Shown here piece after piece: positions 19,814-28,459 of a DNA stretch of 33,717 bases. The stretch spans positions 1 to 33,717 of the forward strand of contig SLIA01000027.1 of assembly GCA_007135935.1 (NCBI GenBank), read 5' to 3'. A program made the translations under genes and the position numbers. This DNA comes from Wenzhouxiangella sp. GTDB lineage: Bacteria; Pseudomonadota; Gammaproteobacteria; Xanthomonadales; Wenzhouxiangellaceae. Below the pieces are notes generated by a model that saw nothing but the letters and a program-made list of their open reading frames with translations, was not told the DNA's origin and ran no database searches. Numbering within the stretch: the stretch's first letter is position 1; every line of letters begins with the position of its first letter.

Positions 19814-22726
19814 ATGTTGCAGCGCATCAATCGTCTAGGCCAATTCGGACTGAGCCTATTGCTGCTGGTCGTTCTTGCCAGCGGCGCACGGGTGCTCGCC
19901 GGGGAGCACGGGCAACCCTTCATCTCCTGGTATTCGCCCCAGACTTACGGCGCCGGCACCCAGAACTGGGCCATTACCCAGGGCCCCGACGGTGTGATGT
20001 ATTTCGGCAATGACGGCGTCATCCTGGTTTTCGACGGCGCCGGCTGGACGCGTGAGCGCATCGCCCCGGGGCGGGCGATCCGCTCGCTGGCCTCCAGTGC
20101 CGACGGCCGCATCCTGGTGGGCAGCCAGGGCGAGTTCGGATACCTGAAACGGCGCAGCGACGGCGGTCACGACTACGTCTCCCTGGCAGCAGGACTACCC
20201 GATGACGCCCCCTCCTTCACCGACGTTTGGCAGACATTCGAGCATGATGGCACCTGGTACTTCTCCAGTCGACAGGCCATGTTCCAGGTTACCGGCGAGG
20301 ACATCCGCATCCACCGGCATGCCGGCTCCGGCGCTGGCGGTTCGTTCCTGGTCGACGGCAAGCTCTACACCGATCTGATCGACTCCGGACTGTCACGCTT
20401 CGATGGCGATGGCTATGAACGACTGCCGGGTGCCGAACCACGCCAGGAAGTATTCGCCATGGTGTCGCTGGCCGATGGTCGCATCCTCATCGGCACCCGC
20501 CAGAACGGCCTCTACATTCACGACCCCCGGGAGCAGACCACCGGCCCGACCGCACCGGAGTCCAGTGCCTTCCTGGCCGAACAGCACATCTACCATGGCG
20601 TTTCGCTGGCAGACGGTCGGGTGGCCCTGGCCACGCTGCGAAGCGGGGTGGTGATCGTGGACCCCCAAGCCGATGAACTCGAGGTCATCGACCGTCACTC
20701 CGGCCTGCCCGATGTCCGTGTCTGGCACCTGTTTGCCGACGCTGAAGACGGGATGTGGCTGGCGATGGACAACGGGGTCGCGCGCATCGAGTCTGGTGGC
20801 GCGCTGTCACGCTTCGATCATCACAGCGGCCTGGAAGGGCCTGCGTTGAGCCTGGCCCGCCACCAGGGTGTCCTTCATGCCGGCACCACACTGGGACTCT
20901 ATCGGCTTGTCGAGGGTCGCTTCGAAACGATCGAGGGCATCGACTCGGAGGTCTGGGATCTGATCGTGAGGACCGACAAGCACGAGACCGAGCAGTTGCT
21001 GGCGGCAACCAGCTTCGGCGTCTTCGCCGTCAACGACAACCGGGCCGAGCGCATTTCCGAGCCCTACCTCAGCACCGCCCTGGCAACGCTGCCCACTCAA
21101 CCCTGGCGTGTCTGGGTTGGAACCTACGACCGGGGCCTGGGCTATCTCGACCGACTCGATGAAACGTGGTCGGCCACCCAGTTCACCGGGCTGGAGGAAC
21201 CCGTACGCCGCCTGCAGGCCGACGATGATGCCATTATCTGGGTCGAAACCTGGCTTGACGGCCTGGCGCGACTCGACACCACCGAGGAGCAAGTGCTCTG
21301 GAGGCATCCCCCACCCGATTCGAACGAGGATGCGACCGGCTGGAACCTGTTGCCGGCCACGCCTGCGCTGATTGCATCGCGCAGCGGGATCTGGCAATGG
21401 CACGAGGACGGCAACCTTCACCCACGCTCCGATCTTCACCGCACACTGCTGGCACCGCATTTGGGTGCCACACTGCTTGCCGAAAGCCAGCCGGGAGTCA
21501 TCTGGGCCATCACCACCGATGGCATCACCCAGCGCGTGCGCGTGTCGAGCATCGATCGGCCGGAGTCCGCCCATCCGCTGGACACCCAGCTCGGGCGCCT
21601 GCCCGATGTCGAGTTCTACACCCTCATGTCCGAGGGCCGGGAGGTAGTCTGGATCGGAGGTGCCGATGCGCTCTACCGAGTCGAAACCGATCCGGGTGAG
21701 ACGGTGCCGGCCGACCTCAGTGCAGGCATCCGCTCGGTAACCGCCGGTGGCCAGGCACTGCCGCTGACGCGCGATGCCCCCCCGCCGACCCTTGGCGCCG
21801 ATGATTTCCCGGTGGTGTTCGGTTTTTCCGCGCCCGCTTTCGACTGGCCGGAGGGCACCCGCTATCGCTACCGACTCGTTCCTCTGCAGACCGACTGGTC
21901 GGAATGGCGGGCCGAAGCCTGGCAGGAGTTTGCTCACCTGCCGCCGGGCAATTATCGCTTCGAGGCGCAGGCACGCGATGTTCGCGGCCGACTGGCGACC
22001 ACGCGCGGTTTCGAATTCGAGGTGCCTGCGCCCTGGTATCAGAGTCTCTGGGTCACCGGCAGCGCCGCACTCTTGCTGGCCGGCATGATCCCGATGCTGT
22101 TGTGGCTGGGCGGCCACCGCCAGGCGCGCTACAACGCCCGGCTCGAAGCACTGGTGGCCGAACGCACGGGCGAACTGCAGCGTCAGAAACGCCTCCTGCA
22201 GCAGGAACGTGACCGATTCGATCATCTCAGCCGTCACGATGAACTGACCGGCCTGCCCAATCGCCGGCACGGCAAGAAACAACTTGAACGGGCCTGGCGT
22301 GCCGCGCTCGACGGCAGCCAGTTCGTATCGCTGGCGCTGATCGACATCGATCACTTCAAGCGCATCAACGACGATTTCGGCCACGACACCGGCGACCGTA
22401 TCCTGGTCGAGATGGCCGAACTCCTGCATTCGAGTTCACGTCCGGATGACGTGGTGGTGCGCTGGGGCGGCGAGGAATTTCTGCTGCTGTTTCCCGGCAC
22501 GGGGCTGCCCGACGCAGTGGCCATCTGTCACCGCATCGGCGATCTCGTCGCCGAGCGCGACTGGGGCCTGGACGGACCTGACAACACGGTCTCCCTCAGC
22601 ATCGGCGTGACCGCGACGCGCGGGCGCCGTAGCGTCGCGGAATTGTTGTCGCGGGCCGACGAGTTGCTCTACTCGGCAAAGCGAAACGGACGCGCTCGTG
22701 TCGAAGTGGAAAGAGAGAATTGGTAA
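19814..22726 (+). CDS. Sensor diguanylate cyclase: signal peptide, two-component-regulator-type beta-propeller (Reg_prop), Y_Y_Y domain, TM, coiled coil, GGDEF
   Basis: 970 aa; blade repeats (GILIGTRQNGLYIHD, LADGRVALATLRSGVVIVD); Y_Y_Y-like FSAPAFDWPEGTRYRYRLVPLQTDWSEW; TM LWVTGSAALLLAGMIPMLLWLGG; RHDELTGLPNRR; RPDDVVVRWGGEEF (active site plus RxxD I-site five residues upstream). Confidence 0.92.
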   Translation: MLQRINRLGQFGLSLLLLVVLASGARVLAGEHGQPFISWYSPQTYGAGTQNWAITQGPDGVMYFGNDGVILVFDGAGWTRERIAPGRAIRSLASSADGRILVGSQGEFGYLKRRSDGGHDYVSLAAGLPDDAPSFTDVWQTFEHDGTWYFSSRQAMFQVTGEDIRIHRHAGSGAGGSFLVDGKLYTDLIDSGLSRFDGDGYERLPGAEPRQEVFAMVSLADGRILIGTRQNGLYIHDPREQTTGPTAPESSAFLAEQHIYHGVSLADGRVALATLRSGVVIVDPQADELEVIDRHSGLPDVRVWHLFADAEDGMWLAMDNGVARIESGGALSRFDHHSGLEGPALSLARHQGVLHAGTTLGLYRLVEGRFETIEGIDSEVWDLIVRTDKHETEQLLAATSFGVFAVNDNRAERISEPYLSTALATLPTQPWRVWVGTYDRGLGYLDRLDETWSATQFTGLEEPVRRLQADDDAIIWVETWLDGLARLDTTEEQVLWRHPPPDSNEDATGWNLLPATPALIASRSGIWQWHEDGNLHPRSDLHRTLLAPHLGATLLAESQPGVIWAITTDGITQRVRVSSIDRPESAHPLDTQLGRLPDVEFYTLMSEGREVVWIGGADALYRVETDPGETVPADLSAGIRSVTAGGQALPLTRDAPPPTLGADDFPVVFGFSAPAFDWPEGTRYRYRLVPLQTDWSEWRAEAWQEFAHLPPGNYRFEAQARDVRGRLATTRGFEFEVPAPWYQSLWVTGSAALLLAGMIPMLLWLGGHRQARYNARLEALVAERTGELQRQKRLLQQERDRFDHLSRHDELTGLPNRRHGKKQLERAWRAALDGSQFVSLALIDIDHFKRINDDFGHDTGDRILVEMAELLHSSSRPDDVVVRWGGEEFLLLFPGTGLPDAVAICHRIGDLVAERDWGLDGPDNTVSLSIGVTATRGRRSVAELLSRADELLYSAKRNGRARVEVERENW

Positions 22727-22739
22727 GATTCTGCGCTCT

Positions 22740-23225
22740 ATGCGATACATACTGTCACTGACAATTGTCCTGGCTGCCCTCTGGCTGGCCGTCTCCGGGG
22801 TCTACAAGCCCCTGATCATGCTGCTGGGCGTGGGTTCGGTTGCCCTGGTGGTGTGGCTGGCCACGCGGATGAAGGTTGTCGGCGTGGAGCACAACCCGGC
22901 GCTCTACGCCGGGCGCCTGCCGCTGTACTGGGGCTGGCTGGCCTGGCAGATCGTACTGGCCAATCTCAATGTCGCCCGGCTGATCCTGAACCCCGCACAG
23001 GTCCGCCCACGCGTATTCAAGGTGAAAGTACCCCATGACACGGCCGTCGCCGGCGCCGCCTACGCCAATTCGGTCACCCTCACCCCCGGAACGGTCAGTT
23101 TGCAGATGACAGCCGGCGAACTGACCGTGCATGCGCTCGACCGGCGCTCGGCCGAGGAACTGAAGTCCGGCGCCATGGCCAGGCGGATTGCCTGGCTGGA
23201 AGGTTCCGACACGGAGCACCCCTGA
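22740..23225 (+). CDS. mrpE: Mrp-type Na+/H+ antiporter subunit E
   Basis: MRYILSLTIVLAALWLAVSGVYKPLIMLLGVGSVALVVWLATRM...; ANSVTLTPGTVSLQM is characteristic. ATG at 22740 preferred over upstream in-frame 22698. Confidence 0.9.
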   Translation: MRYILSLTIVLAALWLAVSGVYKPLIMLLGVGSVALVVWLATRMKVVGVEHNPALYAGRLPLYWGWLAWQIVLANLNVARLILNPAQVRPRVFKVKVPHDTAVAGAAYANSVTLTPGTVSLQMTAGELTVHALDRRSAEELKSGAMARRIAWLEGSDTEHP

Positions 23226-23226
23226 C

Positions 23227-23529
23227 ATGACCCTGGTAATGGTAGTGACCACGATGGCGATATTCGCCACCATGGCCCTGGCGCTGGTGCGCGCGCTCAA
23301 GGGTCCGACGATTTATGACCGGATCAACGCCGTCAACGTCTTTGGCACCAAGACGGTGCTGATCATCGCGCTGATCACCTACATCACCGGCCATGCCGAC
23401 CTGATCGATGTGGCCCTGGTCTATGCCCTGATCAATTTCATCGCCGTGGTCACCGTGCTGAAGCTGGCCAAGACCCGTGACCTGGCCAGTTCGGCGGATG
23501 TGGCGGATGGAGCCGTCGAACATGATTGA
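23227..23529 (+). CDS. mrpF: Mrp-type antiporter subunit F
   Basis: ALVRALKGPTIYDRINAVNVFGTKTVLIIALITYITG...DVALVYALINFIAVV. Confidence 0.9.
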   Translation: MTLVMVVTTMAIFATMALALVRALKGPTIYDRINAVNVFGTKTVLIIALITYITGHADLIDVALVYALINFIAVVTVLKLAKTRDLASSADVADGAVEHD

Positions 23530-23872
23530 GACCGTGATCGACATTGTCTCGTGGATCTGCCTGCTGCTGGGTGGTGCTTTCGGCATCATCGGCGGCCTCG
23601 GGCTGGTCAGGTTGCCGGATTTCTTCACCCGCCTGCACGCAGCCGGTGTGGCCGAGACCCTGTGTCCGTTGCTGATCGTGTTGGGGCTGGTGCTGCAATC
23701 GGGCCTGAGCCTGCTGACACTCAAGCTGGTACTGATCCTGCTGTTCCTGCTGTTTACCGCCCCCACCGCAACCCATGCCGTGGCCAGGGCGGCCATGCTC
23801 GACGGAGTCGAGCCCAGCCTGGGTAACGACGAGTCCGAACCCACATCGGGAGAGCCGTCATCGAATACCTGA
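23522..23872 (+). CDS. mrpG: Mrp-type antiporter subunit G
   Basis: LLLGGAFGIIGGLGLVRLPDFFTRLHAAGVAETL...LFTAPTATHAVARAA. Confidence 0.92.
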   Translation: MIETVIDIVSWICLLLGGAFGIIGGLGLVRLPDFFTRLHAAGVAETLCPLLIVLGLVLQSGLSLLTLKLVLILLFLLFTAPTATHAVARAAMLDGVEPSLGNDESEPTSGEPSSNT

Positions 23873-24426
23873 TCGATGTCACCTTGTTGATCTTCCTGGT
23901 GATCGTGGCCATCGCCATCGTGCGGGCGAAGGACCTGTTCGCCGCGGCCATGCTGTTCGCAATCTACTCGCTGCTCTCGGCTGCCCTGTTCGCAGTGCTC
24001 GATGCCGGCGACGTGGCCCTGACCGAAGCCGCGGTCGGAGCCGGCATCAGCACCATCCTGGTACTGGCCGTACTGGCCATGGCGCGCCGCCAGGAACGCC
24101 CCAAGAAAGGCCACAACCTGCTGGCTCTGGCCGTGGTCGTCGTGACCGGGGCGGCATTGATCTACGCCACCCTGGACATGCCCGAGTTCGGCGCCCCTGA
24201 CAATCCGCCGCAGGTGCATGTCGGTCCTTACTACGTCGAACAGAGCTACCCGGACATGGGTGTCCCCAACATGGTCGCGGCCGTACTGGCCAGCTATCGC
24301 TCCATCGATACCCTGGGCGAGGGTTTCGTGATCCTGGTCGCCGGCCTGGCCGTCTACGCCCTGCTCGCGACACCGCCACGGCGCAGGAAGAAACGCCGCG
24401 ACCACGGGCAGGAGGAGTCGTCATGA
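23860..24426 (+). CDS. DUF4040 / MbhD-MbhE-like subunit (equivalent of the C-terminal part of MrpA); start uncertain (ATC 23860 or TTG 23884)
   Basis: AIVRAKDLFAAAMLFAIYSLLSAALFAVLDAGDVALTEAAVGAGISTIL is MbhD-like; second part (TLGEGFVILVAGLAVYALL) is MbhE-like. The in-frame upstream region has no ATG or GTG. Confidence 0.8.
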   Translation: MEYLIDVTLLIFLVIVAIAIVRAKDLFAAAMLFAIYSLLSAALFAVLDAGDVALTEAAVGAGISTILVLAVLAMARRQERPKKGHNLLALAVVVVTGAALIYATLDMPEFGAPDNPPQVHVGPYYVEQSYPDMGVPNMVAAVLASYRSIDTLGEGFVILVAGLAVYALLATPPRRRKKRRDHGQEESS

Positions 24427-24875
24427 TCGACAACGACATTCTGCGCATCGTCGCCCGCTTCCTGATTCCGCTGATCATGCTGTTCGGGCTCTACATCCAG
24501 TTTCATGGCGAATACTCGCCCGGCGGCGGTTTCCAGGCCGGGGTCGTGTTTGCCGCCGGCTGGATCCTGTTTGCCCTGATCTACGGGCTCGACGCCGCAC
24601 TCAGGGTCGTGCCCGAGCGCGCCATGTACATCCTGATGGTCGCCGGCGTGATGCTTTACTGTGCCGTCGGCGTGGCCGGCGTGATGCTGGGCGGACACTT
24701 CCTCGACTTCTACCCGCTGCTGCCCGGCGAGCATGCCGCCCAGCAGTTCGGCATCATCACCGTCGAGTTCGGCATCGGGGTGACCGTGGCCACCGTGGTC
24801 ATGCTGTTCTTCACGCTGTTTGCGCGCCGCAAGTCGCAGTGGGAAGCCGCCGAGGTGGAGGACGACCAACCATGA
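24423..24875 (+). CDS. mrpB: Mrp-type antiporter subunit B
   Basis: LRIVARFLIPLIMLFGLYIQFHGEYSPGGGFQAGVVFAAGWIL; ATGA overlap with the previous ORF. Confidence 0.93.
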   Translation: MIDNDILRIVARFLIPLIMLFGLYIQFHGEYSPGGGFQAGVVFAAGWILFALIYGLDAALRVVPERAMYILMVAGVMLYCAVGVAGVMLGGHFLDFYPLLPGEHAAQQFGIITVEFGIGVTVATVVMLFFTLFARRKSQWEAAEVEDDQP

Positions 24876-25234
24876 TGACCGCGCTGAGTTTCTTCAACTA
24901 CTGGGTCGTGGTCATCCTCATGATGATCGGGTTCTACTGCGTGATCGCGCGCGGCAACATGGTCAAGAAAATCATGGGGCTGAACCTGTTCCAGACCTCG
25001 GTGTTCATCCTGTTCATCTCGGCCGGCAAGATCGTGGGAGGATCCACGCCCATTCTCAGGGAGGGCGTCGAGGTGTATTCCAATCCACTGCCACACGTCC
25101 TGATTCTGACCGCCATTGTCGTCGGCATCGCCACCACCGCCGTCGGCCTGGCCCTGGCTGTTCGCATCAACGAAGCCTACGGCTCCATCGAGGACGACTA
25201 CATCGCTGAAGAGGAAGACGGGGACGGCCAATGA
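24872..25234 (+). CDS. mrpC: Mrp-type antiporter subunit C (NuoK-like)
   Basis: MIGFYCVIARGNMVKKIMGLNLFQTSVFILFIS...NPLPHVLILTAIVVGIATTAVGLALAVRI. Confidence 0.93.
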   Translation: MMTALSFFNYWVVVILMMIGFYCVIARGNMVKKIMGLNLFQTSVFILFISAGKIVGGSTPILREGVEVYSNPLPHVLILTAIVVGIATTAVGLALAVRINEAYGSIEDDYIAEEEDGDGQ

Positions 25235-26712
25235 CCATCACCGAATTGATGCCCTTCAGCGTGCTGGTGCCGCTGATCGCCTCGCTTGTCTGCGCCCTGC
25301 TGCCCGGTCGCTTCTGGCCTTGGGCGGTCACCCTGGCCGCGGCCATTGCCAGTGCGATCATTGCCGCGCTTACCCTGCCGGCAGCGGCCCAGACGACGCT
25401 GTCCTACGCCTTCGGCAACTGGCCGCCGCCGATCGGCATCGAGTACCGGGTGGACGCGGCCAATGCCTTTGTCGCCCTGCTGGTCGCCGGCATGGCCGCC
25501 ATCACCCTGCCGTGGGCCAAAAAGAGCGTGGACAAGGAAGTGCCCGAGCGTCAGGGCACCTTCTACGCCCTGTTTTTGCTGGCACTGGCCGGACTGCTCG
25601 GCATCACGCTGAGCGGCGATGCCTTCAACATCTTCGTCTTTCTCGAGATCTCCTCGCTGGCCACCTACGGCCTGATCGCCTACGGCTCGGACCGGCGCGC
25701 CCTGCTGGCCTCGTTCCGCTACCTGATCATGGGCACGGTGGGCGCCACCTTCCTGCTGATCGGCATCGGTTTTCTCTACGTGATGACCGGCACGCTCAAC
25801 CTCCACGACCTGTCCGAGCGTCTGCCGGAAGTGCGCGACACCTCGACGGTGCGTGCCGCCCTGGCCTTCATCATCGTCGGCATGGGCCTGAAGCTGGCCA
25901 TGCTGCCGCTGCATCTGTGGCTGCCCAACGCCTATACCTACGCGCCGAGTTTCGTGACCGTGTTCCTGGCCGGCACGGCCACCAAGGTGGCGCTCTACGT
26001 GATGCTGCGCTTCGTCTTCACCGTGTTCGCGCCCGACTGGAGCTTCGTCGTCCTGCCGCTGTCGACGGTGCTGATGATCCTGGGCGTGGCCGGCATGTTC
26101 GCCGGTTCCTGGGTGGCCATGTTCCAGCCCAACATCAAGCGCATGCTGGCCTACTCCTCCGTGGCCCAGGTCGGCTACATGGTGCTGGGCGTGTCCCTGG
26201 TCAGCGTCGTCGGCCTGACGGCAGCCTTCCTGCACCTGTTCAATCATGCCCTGATGAAGGCCGCCCTGTTCATGGCCGTGGGCACGGTCATCTACCAGGT
26301 CGGTTCGGCCCGCATCGAGCAATTCCGTGGACTGGGCCGGACCATGCCGTGGACGCTGACGGCTTTTGCCCTCGCCGGACTCTCCATCATCGGCGTGCCG
26401 CTGACCGCCGGTTTCATCAGCAAGTGGTACCTGATCCAGGCCGCTCTGGACCAGGGCCAGTGGGTCCTGGTGGCACTGATCCTGATCACTTCGCTGATGG
26501 CCATCATCTACATCTGGCGCGTGATCGAGGCGGCCTGGTTCAAGCAGCGCGAGCCGGACCAGCAGGCCGTGGGCGAGGCACCGCTGACCCTGCTCATTCC
26601 CACCTGGGTGCTGGTGGCGCTGAATTTCTATTTCGGCATTGACACGCGCCTGACTGTCGGTGGCGCCACCGCCGCCGCCGAGGCCCTGCTGAGCGGAGGC
26701 CTGCTGCCATGA
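25231..26712 (+). CDS. mrpD: Mrp-type antiporter subunit D, first copy
   Basis: 493 aa; NIFVFLEISSLATYGLIAYG; LHLWLPNAYTYAPSFVTVFLAGTATKVALYVMLRF; NIKRMLAYSSVAQVGYMVLG. Confidence 0.92.
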   Translation: MTITELMPFSVLVPLIASLVCALLPGRFWPWAVTLAAAIASAIIAALTLPAAAQTTLSYAFGNWPPPIGIEYRVDAANAFVALLVAGMAAITLPWAKKSVDKEVPERQGTFYALFLLALAGLLGITLSGDAFNIFVFLEISSLATYGLIAYGSDRRALLASFRYLIMGTVGATFLLIGIGFLYVMTGTLNLHDLSERLPEVRDTSTVRAALAFIIVGMGLKLAMLPLHLWLPNAYTYAPSFVTVFLAGTATKVALYVMLRFVFTVFAPDWSFVVLPLSTVLMILGVAGMFAGSWVAMFQPNIKRMLAYSSVAQVGYMVLGVSLVSVVGLTAAFLHLFNHALMKAALFMAVGTVIYQVGSARIEQFRGLGRTMPWTLTAFALAGLSIIGVPLTAGFISKWYLIQAALDQGQWVLVALILITSLMAIIYIWRVIEAAWFKQREPDQQAVGEAPLTLLIPTWVLVALNFYFGIDTRLTVGGATAAAEALLSGGLLP

Positions 26713-28205
26713 GCATGCTGCCGCAACTGGCACCGTTCACCGTCGTCCTGATCCCGTTTGTCGGCGCGGCGCTGATCGCGCTGGCCGGGGCCCACCGCGG
26801 CTTGCGCGAGGGCTTGAGCTGGGTTTCGTCCATCCTGTTTTTCCTGGCCGTCATGGGGCTGCTCGGGGCCTTCCTGGCCGGCGAGACAATCAGTCAGTCG
26901 GTCTGGGAGATCATGCCGGGCCTGACCATTGCTTTCCGCCTCGAACCGGTCGGCATGCTGTTTGCCGCCATGAGCTCGACGCTGTGGGTGCTGGCCACCC
27001 CGTACGCCATCGGCTACATGAACGCCAAGGGCTACGCCAACCTCGGCCGCTTCTTCGCCTGCTACGCGATCGCCCTGGGCGCGGCGGCCGGCATTGCCTT
27101 GGCCGACAACCTGTTCACCCTGTTCGTTTTCTACGAGATCCTGTCGGTGTCGACCTACCCGCTGGTCGCGCACACCGGCGACGGCAAGGCCAAACAGGGT
27201 GCACGCACCTACCTGGCCCTGCTGCTGGCCACCAGTATCGGCCTGATGTTGCCGGCGATGATCTGGGTGTGGACGGCCACCGGCACGCTGGACTTCGCCG
27301 ACGGCGGCATCCTGGCCGGACAGGTCAGCCCGACCGCCGGCGCGGTGCTGCTGGTGCTGTTCATGTACGGCACCGGCAAGGCCGCGCTGATGCCGTTCCA
27401 TCGCTGGCTGCCCGCGGCCATGGTCGCGCCCACCCCGGTCTCGGCCCTGCTGCACGCCGTGGCGGTGGTCAAGGCCGGCGTGTTCGTGGTGCTCAAGATC
27501 GCGCTCTACGTCTTCGGGCTGGATTATCTGAGGGAACTGGTCACCAGCGATGTCATGCTCTACATCGCCGCCTTCACCATGCTGGCGGCCTCGCTGGTGG
27601 CCATCCGCCAGGACAATCTAAAGGCACGGCTGGCCTATTCCACCGTCAGCCAGCTGGCCTATATCGTCGTCGGTGCGCTTCTGGCCGTGCAACTGGCCGC
27701 GATTGGCGGCGGCATGCACATGCTCATGCACGGCTTCGGCAAGATCACCCTGTTCTTCTGCGCCGGCGCGATCTATGTCGCCAGCGGCAAGACGCAGATC
27801 AGCGAACTCGACGGACTGGGGCGCCGGATGCCGCTGACCTTCGCTGCCTTCTTCATCGGCGCGCTGTGCGTGATCGGTCTGCCGCCAACCGGCGGCATCT
27901 GGAGCAAGTGGCACCTGGTCGCCGGCGCCCATGATGCCGGGCACACGATGATCATGGCCGCCTTCATGCTCTCGACCCTGCTCAATATCGGCTACCTGCT
28001 GCCACCGGTGGTGCGCGCCTTCCTCAAACCGCTGCCGGAAGGCGAGAAGAGCGGATTCGCCGAGGCGCCGTGGATGTGCGTGATTCCGCTGCTGCTGACC
28101 GCGCTCGGCACCCTGGTGCTGTTTTTCATGGCGCAGTCGGCCTTCGACCTGCTCGGCGGCTTGTTCGGCCTGGCAACCAACCCGGGGAGCGTGGCCAACC
28201 CATGA
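26709..28205 (+). CDS. Mrp-type antiporter D-family subunit, second copy
   Basis: 498 aa; NLFTLFVFYEILSVSTYPLVAHTGD; HRWLPAAMVAPTPVSALLHAVAVVKAGVFVVLKI; LKARLAYSTVSQLAYIVVG. Confidence 0.92.
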   Translation: MSMLPQLAPFTVVLIPFVGAALIALAGAHRGLREGLSWVSSILFFLAVMGLLGAFLAGETISQSVWEIMPGLTIAFRLEPVGMLFAAMSSTLWVLATPYAIGYMNAKGYANLGRFFACYAIALGAAAGIALADNLFTLFVFYEILSVSTYPLVAHTGDGKAKQGARTYLALLLATSIGLMLPAMIWVWTATGTLDFADGGILAGQVSPTAGAVLLVLFMYGTGKAALMPFHRWLPAAMVAPTPVSALLHAVAVVKAGVFVVLKIALYVFGLDYLRELVTSDVMLYIAAFTMLAASLVAIRQDNLKARLAYSTVSQLAYIVVGALLAVQLAAIGGGMHMLMHGFGKITLFFCAGAIYVASGKTQISELDGLGRRMPLTFAAFFIGALCVIGLPPTGGIWSKWHLVAGAHDAGHTMIMAAFMLSTLLNIGYLLPPVVRAFLKPLPEGEKSGFAEAPWMCVIPLLLTALGTLVLFFMAQSAFDLLGGLFGLATNPGSVANP

Positions 28206-28459
28206 GACTGGCACGATTCATCGAATACCTGATCGCACGGCGGTCGCTGCTTGCCGTCATCGCCCTGGTGCTGATGGCGGCGCTGGTGCTCGTCGACATC
28301 ATCCTGCCACCGGCCTACACCCATTTCCCATGGGACGCGATCGGCGGTTTCGCCGCGTTCTTCGGCTTCGCCGCCTGTGCCGCGCTGATCTTCCTGGCCC
28401 GCTTGCTGGGCGAGAAGCTGCTCTACCGCGACGAGGATTACTACGATGATCACGAGTGA
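28202..28459 (+). CDS. Small two-TM membrane protein embedded in the Mrp-type cluster
   Basis: 85 aa, MRLARFIEYLIARRSLLAVIALVLMAALVLVDIILPP...FAAFFGFAACAALIFLARLLGEKLLYRDEDYYDDHE; ATGA overlap at the start and 14-nt overlap with the next gene. Confidence 0.75.
   Translation: MRLARFIEYLIARRSLLAVIALVLMAALVLVDIILPPAYTHFPWDAIGGFAAFFGFAACAALIFLARLLGEKLLYRDEDYYDDHE

Noticed and set aside
20807-22429. 540-aa minus-strand ORF antisense to the diguanylate cyclase
   Set aside because: The sense gene has clear domains and catalytic motifs; the antisense translation has none.
25198-26733. 511-aa minus-strand ORF, His/Gln/Gly-rich, antisense to the first D-type subunit
   Set aside because: Reverse-complement artefact of a GC-rich membrane protein gene; no domain-like pattern.
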